NCBI GenBank assembly: GCA_005408345.1
Contig: SEMN01000079.1
Coordinates: 124,001-188,000 of the forward strand
Length of the DNA: 64,000 bases
DNA from: Macquaria australasica
Taxonomy: Eukaryota > Chordata > Actinopteri > Centrarchiformes > Percichthyidae
Direction: 5' to 3'
Below, one piece after another: positions 25,435-36,296 of this stretch. The notes beneath the pieces were generated by a model. It was given only the letters and a program-made list of their open reading frames with translations, searched no databases and was not told where the DNA came from. The position numbers were made by a program, and so were the translations under genes. Position 1 is the stretch's first letter. Every line of letters starts with the position of its first letter.

Positions 25435-25454
25435 TTGAACACAGGCGAGCCAAG

Positions 25455-28400
25455 ATGGCGGAGTACCTGGCGTCCATTTTTGGGACAGAGAAAGATAAGT
25501 AAGTAATTAACGTTTATTTAGTTGATTGTTACGCATTTGTTCGTTACATATTTCCTCTAAAGTCCGCATTGACTAGTCACACTATATATAGTGGCGTTTA
25601 CAGCCTGTAGCGTGAAACGTTACACTGGCTTTAGCAACTAAGAGCTAGTGCTAGCACGCTAACGTTAGCTAACGTTAGCTAACGTTGGTAAAATAGCACG
25701 CCGCGACTGCAACGTGTGGCTGCTGAACAGCGCTGGGATGGTCAGAAAAACGGTCACAACGAGTTACTTTTTCTGAATTAAAATAGATACTAACACTTCA
25801 CTAATTAAACTCGAGTAATACACTAACTACCATCTAGCATTGAGTTAGCTCGCTAACGCTGGTGACTGTCGGACACCCACAGCCGTCTTTGTTACAGCGG
25901 GAAACACGAGCGTCTCACCGCGTTATTGGTTCCCAGCCCTTTAATCTCACAGTGCTGCTCGTCGTCAATTCAAAGTAACTTTAATGAGCGAGAGCAGGTG
26001 CTGAGCCTCTGCTCAACGCGTCCCGCAACGTCGGTTTGCTCTCTGAAGACCCGTTTTATTTCCACATCTACTACTACTACTTCTTCTACATCTACTACAT
26101 CTACTTCTACTACATCTACTTCTTCATCTACATCTACTTCTACTACATCTACTTCTACATCTACTTCTTCATCTACTTCTACTACTTCTACATCTACTTC
26201 TACACCTTCTACTACATCTACTTCTACTATTTCTACACCTACTTCTACTACATCTACATCTACACCTTCTACTACATCTACTTCTACACCTTCTACTACA
26301 TCTACTTCTTCATCTACATATATTTCTACTACTTCTACTTCTACTACATCTACATATATTTCTACTACTTCTACTTCTACACCTTCTACTACATCTACTT
26401 CTTCATCTACATCTACTTCTACTACATCTACATCTACATCTACTTCTACACCTTCTACTACATCTACTTCTACTACTTCTACACCTACTTCTACTACATC
26501 TACTTCTACTACATCTACTTCTACATCTACTTCTACTACATCTACTTCTACACCTACTTCTACTACATCTACTTCTACTACATCTACTTCTACATCTACT
26601 CAGCACTCGTCTTTCTTTCGCTAACGGCAGCTGTTGCTAGGCGACAGTTCATGCCATGCCCCTATTAAAATCTAAACAATCTGTTATAAATATGTAATAT
26701 TTCTGTTTCATTTCAGGGTGCATATTGATCTAGATGTATACATGAAAGTACGAAACATTGTCAGGAGCCTGCCAGAGTTCACACCCTGTAGAGCCGTGGC
26801 TCGAGACTCTCATAACTCATTGCAAAGGAGCCCACAATGAAAAATGTACTTTGCACAGTTTGTTCCAACCGAACATTGTGTTTGTGGTGTCAAGAGATTA
26901 TTGTATCTAACTGGAGAAAGAATTTGCATAAGATGTAGTTTTACAAGTCCCATGAAAACAACGTATCATATTCTTTTCCAGACATAATCGACAAGATCGT
27001 AGATTATTTTATGTTTACCGTATCACATCTTCATTATTGTCTCTGTTTCCTTAGGGTCAATTGCTCTTTTTATTTTAAAATTGGTGCATGTCGACATGGC
27101 GATCGTTGCTCCAGATTACACAATAAACCGACATTCAGCCAGGTAAGATCAATATTCTTTTGTTCCAAAATGTCCTAATATAGATTTTTTTTTTTGTGTG
27201 TGTATGTGGTGTTATTAGATTATTGGTGTTATTGACACATTTTTGTCACTACCAATAAAGCACTGAGGTTCAATACCAAGCCCTAATTAAAACAAATCAT
27301 CCCAAAAATTAACATTTTTGTGTTTCAGACAATTGCCCTCCTGAACATTTACCGGAACCCTCAAAACAGTGCCCAGTCTGCAGATGGTCTGACCTGTAAG
27401 TATTTCAACCCTTGACAGGGATCTGTGGCCCTCCAGAAATTTAATTTTCTCTGATCATACGCCCATGTTTTCTCTGTCTCCCATCACCCCTGTGCAGGCA
27501 GCAGTAGAGTTTTAAACAGGCATAATTAAACTGCACAGGCAACTTGTAATCACTGTGGTGGAGATTATTATTTACCAGCATTTCGTTTATTAAACATAAA
27601 TCAATTTGTCACCTATCATGTCACATTAAGACAATGCCAGTTAGTGTCCACTGCTAAGATACATATGGAAATACTATCAAGTACCTGAAATATGTCAATA
27701 ATTATACATCAATTGTTAATCCACAGACCTTTAATTCACGCAGGATTTTTTAAATTTTTTTAACATCTAAAGTAAAGGTAGGGGGTAGGCTACATAGGTT
27801 TTAGAAATAAAAACATCAATAGATATACAGATACTACACATTTTGCCAGCTTTTCTGTTTGCACTGTGAGAGATAATAGAGATGTGCGGAGTATTCTTTA
27901 TGTGTAAGGGAGACCACATGTATTAATGAATTTCTCAAATATAGGTAAAACCCCTCAGTGTTTAAAAAGTTGACTCACCAATAGGATTTTGTTTTCAACT
28001 AATTCTGGAAAAGCAAGGACTTATTTTTATTTGGTATATAACAATCGTTTCAAAAGAAATATTTGTGTGTGAATTAGTGCCCAGGATAAAATAATTTGTC
28101 TAGGAAAAACGGAAACCATTACTGGAATTGTATTAATATTGTAATGATAGAGTAAAGTGAATTTTAGGCCACCAGTCTCTGAGAGTTGTCCAGGTAGTAC
28201 CCATAGACTGTATATAAATATATGAACTACCTAAAATGACAGAAACCATCTTTGACTTTTCAGTTTGGCCCATGTCCCATCCGCTAACATGGAGGGGGCG
28301 GGGTTTATGACCTATACTGCAGCCAGCTGCCGTCCATCTTTATATACAGTCTATGGTAGTAGCCAAATAGTAGTCCCATGATGTGACATCAGCCTTTTGA

Positions 28401-31230
28401 GTAGCTGCAAGAAATGCAGTTCAATGAACTTAAAGCAACAATTTAATGCAGGTTATGCAAAACAACCAAGTTGCATGAAAAAGTTGCATGTCTAACACTG
28501 GCATTGAGGTACAGCCAGGCTGAACATGAGTGAGACAAGGAGACCGGCTGCCTCCCGTTCATATTCTATGAGAGGAGTCAAATACCTTGCATGATGTGAT
28601 TACAGGTAGTGAAGAGCAGGCTGGTGCTGTAGAGGGCAACATAAAATAAGTAAACTGTGACCTGGAAGAAGTCATATCTGAGGTCCCTCGTGTATTTATT
28701 GTACAGTAAATAAATAAAAAAAGCATTAAATTGCATTTGAATTGACCATTGATCTGTCCCTAAACATAGGCCAAAGCTCCACCTAAGTGACATAATGCCA
28801 CTGAATCAAGTCATTCACCCTCCTGAAAACAGCATTTGTGTTTGTCTAGTTTTGTGTAACACAGAATGTATTGCAGAAATCCTAAATTATATTCATATGT
28901 ATTGTTTTTCCTGTTATCATTCTCTCTTATAACCACTAGGTGCCATCAGTGACATGGAGATGCAGGAGCACTATGATGAGTTCTTTGAGGTAACTAATGC
29001 CATTCTGAATATTGTCTCATGTAGTGCGGGTCTGCCTCAAACCTTGACCACACCACTTTGCCACTGGTACATTTTCTTTAACTTCTTTTGAGAAAATAAT
29101 TCAAGAATCCTCCTACATAATCAGCCAAAACTATATATACTATATATATCTGTTGATGACATCATAATAACTGGGCCATTTATCAAATTCTTATGAATAC
29201 ACTTAGTGTTATTTTGCGTATTTGAACACCACATTTGATTTTGTTTGATCTAACCAGAGTCCTAAAAAGATTCAGGGAAGTAGCAGTCAGAGTACCGAAT
29301 GGTGTGTAGTCCATCTGATCTGACATTTATTACCTTGTGTAGCTTATGAGCACCTCGCTAATGCTTATCACTGTATCCACTGTATTAACTGTTCCGTGTT
29401 CAGACATTAAGCATTAATTGCATTGTTTACACATTGTTCAGAATAAATGTGATAGTCCGGTTCATTGTTGTGTTTTTGTGATGTATCCTTTTGAATAAAA
29501 CATGTCACAAAAAGCAGATTAAAAGTTGAAGGTGTTAGTACATAGTTAAAGAAATAGTTTTGACATTTTGGGAAAAAAGCTTATTTGCTTTCTGGTGGAG
29601 TTAGATATCAATCTTCTCATCTAACTCTCCACCAGAAAGCAAATAAGCGTATTTCCCAAAATGTCCCAAATGGATTATAACTGAAGCTTGCAATGAGCAC
29701 TCAAATACTTAAAGTCACACTTCATTTTTCTCTCCCATCCTTGCAGGAGGTCTTCACAGAGATGGAAGAAAAGTACGGAGAGGTGGAGGAAATGAACGTG
29801 TGTGACAACCTCGGGGACCACCTAGTAGGAAATGTGTATGTGAAGGTGGGTGTCGGGTCTAAAAGCCGCATATGCTGCCACTACTGTAATGCCATGGTTT
29901 TTAGTTTGGATCCAGAGCTGGTGATTTTTCTCTTCAACTACACTCTGTCTGTCTCTTGATGGTCCTTTTTGTAGTTCCGTTATGAAGAGGACGCCGAGAA
30001 GGCCGTGATAGACCTAAATAATCGGTGGTTTAATGGACAGCCCATCCATGCTGAGCTCTCTCCCGTCACAGACTTCAGAGAAGCCTGTTGTCGCCAGTAT
30101 GAAATGGGGTGAGTGCTACGTGATAGGAGACTCAAAATTAGAGCCTGATGCCCGTTCAGGGTTTGAGCCAGACCACGCCATAGCAACAGTGACCCCTTTT
30201 TAAAACAAAAAATGTCACTACAACCTCCCCCCACCCAATTGTTCTCCATAAAATAAAAGACAGGATCAACGCTCAGCAGGCTTCTCATTTTTATGTATCA
30301 ACATTTATATTGTCTTAGCCAAACTACAAAATGAATCTGTTGGCTGTTATCTGGCATCACAAGTCGGTGTCTGTCTGCTCTGCCAAGATGTTTATTAGGG
30401 AGTGACATGCCACTCTTTATTGTTATGGTATTTAAAAAGTTAGCATGGATTGCTTGCTTTTGCTGTAGTGAACTGAGTCTGTCGGGTAATAAATGATATA
30501 TTGTTAGCTGCTTTATTTGACAGCGACAGTAGCAGCAGCTTGTTGAAATAATTTCACATGGCTAAAATTAGCTAACGTTATACTCTATATGTATATTGAA
30601 ATTATAACGTTATGATTTCACTGAAATTAACTTGTGGGAGTACTTCCTCATCTTCATCCACATTTTTTGTGTTATTTTAATATTATTTTGTAGCCCTCAC
30701 TGGGTGTACAAGTTATACAGTATTGTTTATTGTCCGATCCTGGCTCAAACACTGCCAGTTGTCATATCTTTTAAAAGTCGATATCACTCCGCATCAGCAT
30801 ACATAACTAAGCTTGTCTGTTTCACCATTGACAGTCGTAACACCTCAGATGTGATTCGTCTGCCATGCTGTCCTATTGTTCTCTGGTCTAACCGTTGCCC
30901 TCTCTCCATAGGGAATGCACTCGTGGTGGCTTCTGTAACTTCATGCATCTGAAGCCCATCTCGCGTGAACTGAGGAGAGAGCTCTATGGACGTCGGAGGA
31001 AGGGGTACAAAGTTCTCCGTTACCTTTTACATTCAAGCACTTGAGTAAACCTGTCTGTTTAGTTGATTTATAGCAATTCATAATCGCTCCTTCTTCACTT
31101 CCACAGCCGCCATAGGTCTCGGTCTCGATCGAGAGAGAGGCGATCTCGCTCAAGGGACAGAGGTCGAGGAGGTGGCCGTGACCATGAGAGACGTCGCTCC
31201 AGAGACAGAGAGCGTTCAGGACGATTCTAA
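25455..31230 (+). CDS. u2af1: Splicing factor U2AF 35 kDa subunit, 8 exons
   Basis: Exons: 25455-25498, 27055-27142, 27329-27395, 28940-28989, 29747-29845, 29975-30108, 30912-31004, 31107-31230. They sum to 699 nt (232 aa; human has 240). The protein has a first CCCH zinc finger (Cys18, Cys27, Cys33, His37), a U2AF-homology/RRM-like domain (about 65-147, with EEMNVCDNLGDHLVGNVYVK), a second CCCH finger (Cys155, Cys163, Cys169, His173) and an Arg/Ser tail ending in RSGRF. Ser34 and Gln157, the human hotspot residues, are both present. The product binds the 3' splice-site AG and pairs with U2AF2 to recruit U2 snRNP. The glycine tract in the RS tail is shorter than in human, which accounts for the length difference. 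Starts and phases agree throughout. Confidence 0.98.
25658..25687 (+). repeat. Short tandem gctaacgtta repeat
   Basis: Three overlapping copies of a self-complementary gctaacgttagc unit lie at the start of u2af1 intron 1. Single copies occur at 21867-21878, 30571-30580 and near 32745. Confidence 0.8.
26054..26602 (+). repeat. G-free (CTA/CTT/CAT)n triplet repeat in u2af1 intron 1
   Basis: About 549 bases consist of tac, ttc, atc and acc triplets with no G on the + strand. Because the period is three and no stop triplet arises in some frames, it creates long artificial open frames rich in Ser/Thr or Tyr/Phe. It is a simple-sequence tract, not a gene. Confidence 0.97.
27329..27395 (+). other. 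u2af1: 67-nt u2af1 exon of the alternatively spliced position
   Basis: In mammals two 67-nt exons at this position (Ab and 3) are mutually exclusive (from memory). This one encodes TIALLNIYRNPQNSAQSADG, closest to the U2AF35a form. I did not find a second similar exon between 27143 and 28939, though a diverged one could be missed by eye. Confidence 0.8.
28201..28356. mobile_element. Short MITE in u2af1 intron 3
   Basis: The ends are perfect 18-bp inverted repeats (ccatagactgtatataaa), with a 156-bp total length and no coding capacity. The interior is GC-richer than the flanks. This matches the form of non-autonomous DNA transposons common in fish. Confidence 0.8.
29562..29665. repeat. Fold-back element in u2af1 intron 4
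   Basis: Arms of about 45 bp (29562-29606 and 29619-29665) are near-perfect inverted copies with a 12-base loop. Each arm contains gctttctggtggagttagat or its complement. A related arm without its partner occurs at 46240-46282. Confidence 0.85.
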
Positions 31231-31430
31231 ACCACAAGCCATGACTACTTGTCCTTCCCTCCCTTTATCCATCCCCAGTCTTTTTTTAAAGTTTGTACCC
31301 TTCCAGATCTGTTGTAGGACTAATAGAAAGGTACCTGATTTTGAAGCTGTGACAGCATTGATTACCTTGTTTTTCTTGGTTTCTGAAAATGACTTTCACC
31401 TCATTAAATTGAACATTTTTACTTAACAAT
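31231..31430 (+). other. u2af1 3' UTR with polyadenylation signal
   Basis: A short non-coding tail follows the stop codon. An ATTAAA at 31403-31408 is a plausible polyadenylation signal and would give a 3' UTR near 200 nt. Confidence 0.5.
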
Positions 31431-34239
31431 GATTCATGAATCTTTCTTGGTATTACATTGCATACATCTCCAAGTTATGATGGCAGCAGTTTCTTATACT
31501 TGGCCTGCCTACTTCCGATAGAACACAGTAAGAACAAAAATGTAAAAACACATTATGAAAGTGTAGGTTGTTATTTAACTAAGCACTCAGAGGTCACTTT
31601 CTTAAACACCCTTATAACTTTGGGTGATAACCTCGGATTCAGATAACACTCTAACCTCACAGCCATTTAAAACAGAAGGCAACAAAAAGATTAATTTCTG
31701 TTGGTCTTAGCAGTTTTAAAAAAATGCCATATTTTTTGTGAACATACACGGCACTAGCCAGATTAGGTTCAAACATAAAAGCAGAAGAAGCTCAAAACTG
31801 AATTTGTTTTACTTTCACATAAGGGTTTTATGCTGCATGTGAATCGTGATTCAAGGTTTCACATCTCATGGAGATGTATGACAGAAATTACATAATTCTC
31901 CCCTGGCCATGGTTATTTATACAGGCTAATATACAATCTAATAAATAATGTAAAAACTGGAAAATAAATAGTTAAATCATTCAAATACATGAATTTACAT
32001 ATGCAAGTCTGAAGGGTTGATAATCGTAACAGCATGTGTACAGATACAAAGCAAATGAAGATACAATAAAACCCCTATAAACTATGATAAAGAACTTGTT
32101 TTAGTTTAAATTTACACGTGGTTAATTAAACATTTCCTTTTCATACAGGACATTCGGAAATTGTAGTTATGTGAGTTGGGATTCATTTTGTCTGATCCTC
32201 ATAAGTGAACTACTTTTCAGTATTCTACAGTAGTTTTTCTGGCCTAAGTCGCTATAATTACCGGTCTTGTGACGAGCCAAAACTACTGTAGCTGCTCACA
32301 CCAAAGACTGTATGGCACACATCTAATAACAGGTGGCGTTTTCTCTGTATTCCCTTTTATTTAAAGGTCTTTTATCAGTTTTTTTTTCTTGGCAGATTTG
32401 AGGTTGCAAATGTGCTGATGAATTCCTAATTGGATTTCTTGGTTCTTCCTTGCCTTGTCCTCTCTCTCTCTATATATATATATATAATACACACAAATGC
32501 TGCTTGAAAGAACTACAGTAATTCCATGACAAACTGGTGGATAACTATGAGTGATCTTTGAGTGATTCAGTTAATGGCGCAAAACACCCAGATCCACAGA
32601 CGCAGTTCTGTTGGTTCTCCTGCACCCAATATAACAGGATCAAACCAGAAGAGCCTTTGAGCTGTTGAGTGTAATGTTTAGCTAGCAAACGCCTCAAACT
32701 TGGTGATTGGATGTTTCTTACCTAGATAAATGACTTGGGGCTTGTAACGTTAGCTAGTTGACTTCTGCACACACGCTAATCCTCACCTCCATAATTTTGG
32801 AGGCAGCAACCTCAGAGACATATATCTCAAACCCTGGTATAATAAAGCCATAACTATCTGCATTACTAGACACCAATATAGGTAACATTAATATATGTAA
32901 TGTATGTTAGTATGTGTGCTTTGGTCCTATGTCATTATGAAGTACATTTACTAGCACTGTATGTAAGCACATTTTTGAGTTTCTTGTACTTTGCTTGAAT
33001 ATTTCCATTTTATAAGACTTCATACTTCTTCCCTCCTACATTTCCAAGGTAAATATATTGTACTTTTTACTCCACTGCATTCATGTTACAGTAGTTACTA
33101 TGCAGATAGAAGGGATTTACAATCACAACATATGATCAGTTCAACATCAAACAAACCTAAATTCAAAAGGCCACAGATGTGTACAGAAATGAACTGTAAG
33201 CAGGCAAAAGAAGTGAATTCTCCGTACTGAAAGCAAGTTAACAAAGACCAAAGAAATCATGTCTCCTGCTGCCTCTCTTGCTCTCCCAGGTGCATGCTGG
33301 TCCTACACCTGCCTGCTTATAGAAACCTTACAAAATAAGACAAAGTACTAGCAGTAGAATATACTATCTAAATAAAGAAAATACCTCGAATAAATCAAAT
33401 ACTCAAATGAATAGCTCCTGCACTACCTAACCCAACCCAGCCCAGGGGCTATTAAGCATTATGAGCAGCGGTGGAAGAAGTGTTCAGATCATTTACTTAA
33501 GCAAAAGTACAAATACAAGTACTACTACTGCATTCACAATCCTAATGTAGTAAAAGTACAGAAGTATTATCAGCACAATGTACTTAAATATTGAAATAAA
33601 ACTACTCATTCTACAAAAAAAATTACTATTAGATTTTTTAAATATTGATGCATGTGTAGGTATATGCAGCAAATTAAATATTGGATCATTTGACCTCTTT
33701 GGGCCTCGAACAGTTATTTAAATGAAACCATGTGATACGTTTAGAGGGATAACTCAGATATCTGAAATGTAATAAGGGCTCCCAAACACTACTTATTTGT
33801 AAGAGGTCACAAGCCAAAAAGGTTGGAAACCACTGGTTAAATCTTTAACAAGGCATTGTGTTTTATGAGCTCACCATAGTTTATTTTTATGTAAAATCTA
33901 GTAACTAGTGACTACAGTTGTCAAATAAATGCAGTGGAGTAAAAAGTACGATATTTCCCTCTGAAATGTAGAGTAGAAGTATAAAGTAAGATAAAATGGA
34001 AATACTCAAGAATACAAGTCCAAGTACCTCAACATTTTACTTGTAATGGAGTATTTCCACACTGTGTAATTGCTGGTGATTTTACAGATAAGTGGATTAT
34101 CTGAGGACATTTTATAATGTCTCCTCACTACAGACTATTGGACCAAAGGTGGGGGCCAGACAAATGAGTGTGCTGAATAAATAAAGTGTAGAAACGGCCC
34201 CACCTCGGAAGCAGAGAGGGTTTGTCTAACCAGGTTGTT
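31431..34239. other. u2af1-cbs intergenic region
   Basis: No exon is recognised. It is AT-rich, with a short (CT)n(TA)n tract near 32459-32488 and the hAT-like element described separately. Open frames at 31458-31646 and 32991-33230 are not supported as genes. Confidence 0.6.
33466..34066 (+). mobile_element. Non-autonomous hAT-like element
   Basis: It begins cagcggtggaagaagtgttc and ends at gtatttccacactgtg, whose complement (cacagtgtggaaatac) is an imperfect match to the start. The interior is rich in agtacaaatac and aaaagtac blocks. The CAGxGGTGGAA terminus is typical of hAT elements, and this sequence type is very common in fish. No clear 8-bp target duplication was found. A related 5' fragment lies at 42238, one may lie at 49750, and a 3' fragment lies at about 52495-52568. 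Confidence 0.6.
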
Positions 34240-34328
34240 TTAAACTGAGACGTGGGTTGGTCCGGTCTGTCTGCACCGAGGCTCGGTCAGTGTCGAGCTC
34301 AGCTGCCGGTGTGTTATCTGACGGACAG
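34240..34328 (+). other. Probable 5' non-coding exon of cbs
   Basis: A GC-richer stretch ends acggacag|gtgagtgc, a strong donor at 34329. The first coding exon of cbs has an acceptor 7 nt before its ATG (36289/36290), so an upstream untranslated exon is required. The 5' end is a guess. Confidence 0.5.
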
Positions 34329-34615
34329 GTGAGTGCACGGCTCTGTAAAAAGGTGATTCGGCACTTTTGCTACGCAGACGGTAAAACTACGTTGTTCTCG
34401 ATTTATATGTAGCTCATGTTCTATTTAAAGTAGCATAAATGAGGACAAACCACCCGTAATATGCGTCGAGGCTGTCAGAGACTGAGTTACCTCAGATAGA
34501 CATGTTACAGGTTATTGCATTATTTTCATTGATCACTTTGATCTGGTTACGTCTCTGACAAAATATCCAAAACATTTGTTTATTAATGTCGCAATTAAAA
34601 ATGTGAATTATTTTT

Positions 34616-34617
<2 letters not shown>

Positions 34618-34677
<60 letters not shown>
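34618..34677 (+). repeat. (TA)n microsatellite
   Basis: About 28 TA units lie in the presumed cbs 5' intron, just before a gataat-rich palindromic region. Confidence 0.95.
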
Positions 34678-34681
<4 letters not shown>

Positions 34682-34740
34682 TAATTAATGATAATATGAT
34701 AATGATAATCATATATATATATATATGATGATCATTATCA

Positions 34741-34795
34741 TAATGATAATATGATAATGATAATCATATACATTATCATTATCATATTATCATTA
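34741..34795. repeat. Perfect 24-bp inverted repeat (hairpin)
   Basis: Arms 34741-34764 and 34772-34795 are exact reverse complements around a 7-base loop (catatac). They are made of gataat/attatc units. A second, imperfect palindrome (gataatgat...atcattatc) lies immediately upstream around 34706-34739. Confidence 0.9.
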
Positions 34796-34996
34796 CATTA
34801 AGTATCATTACGAACTGATCAATTGGATATTTGTCTATAAATTATTCGTTTGGTCGTTTGTCTGGATGTGCTTCCTTTTCTCCAATCTGTCAAATAACGT
34901 TAAATGAAATTACATTAAAGCTAAATTATTTACCAGATAAAATAATTGTAGTTATGCAAATAATAATTATTTTCATAATCAATTAATCTGTCAGTT

Positions 34997-35500
34997 AATT
35001 ATGAGATAAAAAAGTCAAAATTATGAGATAAGAAGTAATAAATATGAGATAGAAAGTGCGCATGCGCCACCCATAACCCCATACAAACAATATGCAATCC
35101 TAAATAAGGCAACTATAACAGTTGACTTTTGTAAATGTTTGATGTTGGATTAAGTTAAGTTGCTCTTCAGTGAAGGTTGCCACCTCTGTCACATTGGTTT
35201 TATTCTTTCTACGCCAGAACTGCTTCTTCAATCCCATGTGAATCAGCAAGTATTTCATTTGTTGTAAAGCCACGTTTAAAGTCCTCAATGTCCTCACAAT
35301 CCATTTCTGACAAATTAACCAGGAGAACTCATGCCAAGGAGCTGCTACTCTGATTGTTTGAAAGTATCTCATAATTTTGACTTTTTATCTCATAATTATG
35401 GCTTTTTATCTCATAATTTCGACATTTTTTATCTCATAATTTTTTTCATCTTTTTTTTTTTTTTTTTTTACTGGCGGAAATGGGCTTCCATAGTTATTTG
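34997..35500. mobile_element. Element with inverted minisatellite ends
   Basis: The left end (34997-35055) has repeats of ttatgagataaaaagtcaaa. The right end (35363-35445) carries the same units inverted (tatctcataattttgac), followed by a T-run and ctggcggaaatgggcttcc. A unique ~300-bp core lies between. Inverted arrays of this unit suggest a DNA-transposon-like element. No coding region is supported; the open frame at 35100-35372 (- strand) is unrecognised. Confidence 0.5.
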
Positions 35501-35519
35501 ATTAATCGTCTGGTCTATA

Positions 35520-36010
35520 AAATGAAAAAGTGTAAAATGGATGTGTGTACCAAATTTTATGTCAACCCATCCAATAGTTGTTGAGACATTTGTTTCACTC
35601 AAAACTAAAAATGTCAACCTTATGGTGGTGCTAGAGGAAAAAAGTCAGTCACTTATCCTCCAGCGCCAAAGCTCTGATAAACTCACTGTACACTACATGT
35701 TGAGCACCAGACAGCAGACAGACAAAGTTAGTGACTTGCTGGTGAACATATTGGAGCACTAAGCAGCTAAAGAACCAGATATTTCCTTCAGGATTTGGTG
35801 GAGACCAAAAACAGAGCTAAAAGGAGAGTGAATATTGGACTTACATTCATCAGGTGGACACAAACATGACTCCAAATGAATGATAATGTTGCCCAGTGCC
35901 TGTTGGATGTAACATAACGACTTTATAAGGTAGTAATAATGTTGTCTTTACAAATTGCTCTGTTGTCCACAAGTGACCAAAACATCAATGAATCCAGCTT
36001 TAACTGTAAC
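35520..36010 (+). repeat. Dispersed fish repeat in the cbs 5' intron
   Basis: The catccaatagttgttgagac block recurs near 61965. The following portion (tgctagaggaaaa; caggatttggtggagaccaa) has an inverted diverged copy at about 49960-50340. Copies in both orientations across the window mark an interspersed repeat. The open frame 35541-35762 is part of it. Confidence 0.55.
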
Positions 36011-36296
36011 ATGTTTTTTCTTGTTGCTTTTGCATTTTCCTTTCTTTTTTTTTAACAGGAAAAGTTGTATACAGCCACATGGTTAACTGGAAACGGCCAT
36101 TTTGATGGTTTCTATTGTGTTTTCCTAAAAACCTAAAAAGGTCATTTACTTCTTGATCAGACCAACAACCCTCAGATGTATAGTATAGTAATGTTTAGCC
36201 ATATTCAAGCAGAACAAGAATGCCATTTATTCATTCAAGTTTTGTTTATGTGCATGTGTGATTGTAACACTGGTCTCATCTCCCTGCAGGTGAACC

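Larger units (their letters stand above)
20732..25454. other. gabpa/u2af1 intergenic region
   Basis: This covers the gabpa 5' intron and promoter and the u2af1 promoter. It is CpG-richer from about 21.8 to 22.7 kb and just before 25455. The middle (22.9-25.3 kb) is AT-rich. I see no exon of ATP5PF or any other gene. Open frames at 22748-23062 and 23306-23695 lack recognisable domains. Three weakly similar blocks with tttaatgata and tgagg at about 24850, 24970 and 25127 look like a decayed tandem repeat. Confidence 0.65.

Noticed and set aside
25926..26668. Long open frames (232 and 210 codons, and an Arg/Cys/Ser-rich one on the - strand)
   Set aside because: They are produced by the period-three G-free repeat in u2af1 intron 1 and have no protein-like composition.
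26717..26840. Possible extra u2af1 exon after tttcag
   Set aside because: The acceptor looks good and phase fits, but the translation reaches a stop with no donor or homology. The known 88-nt exon at 27055 continues the protein.
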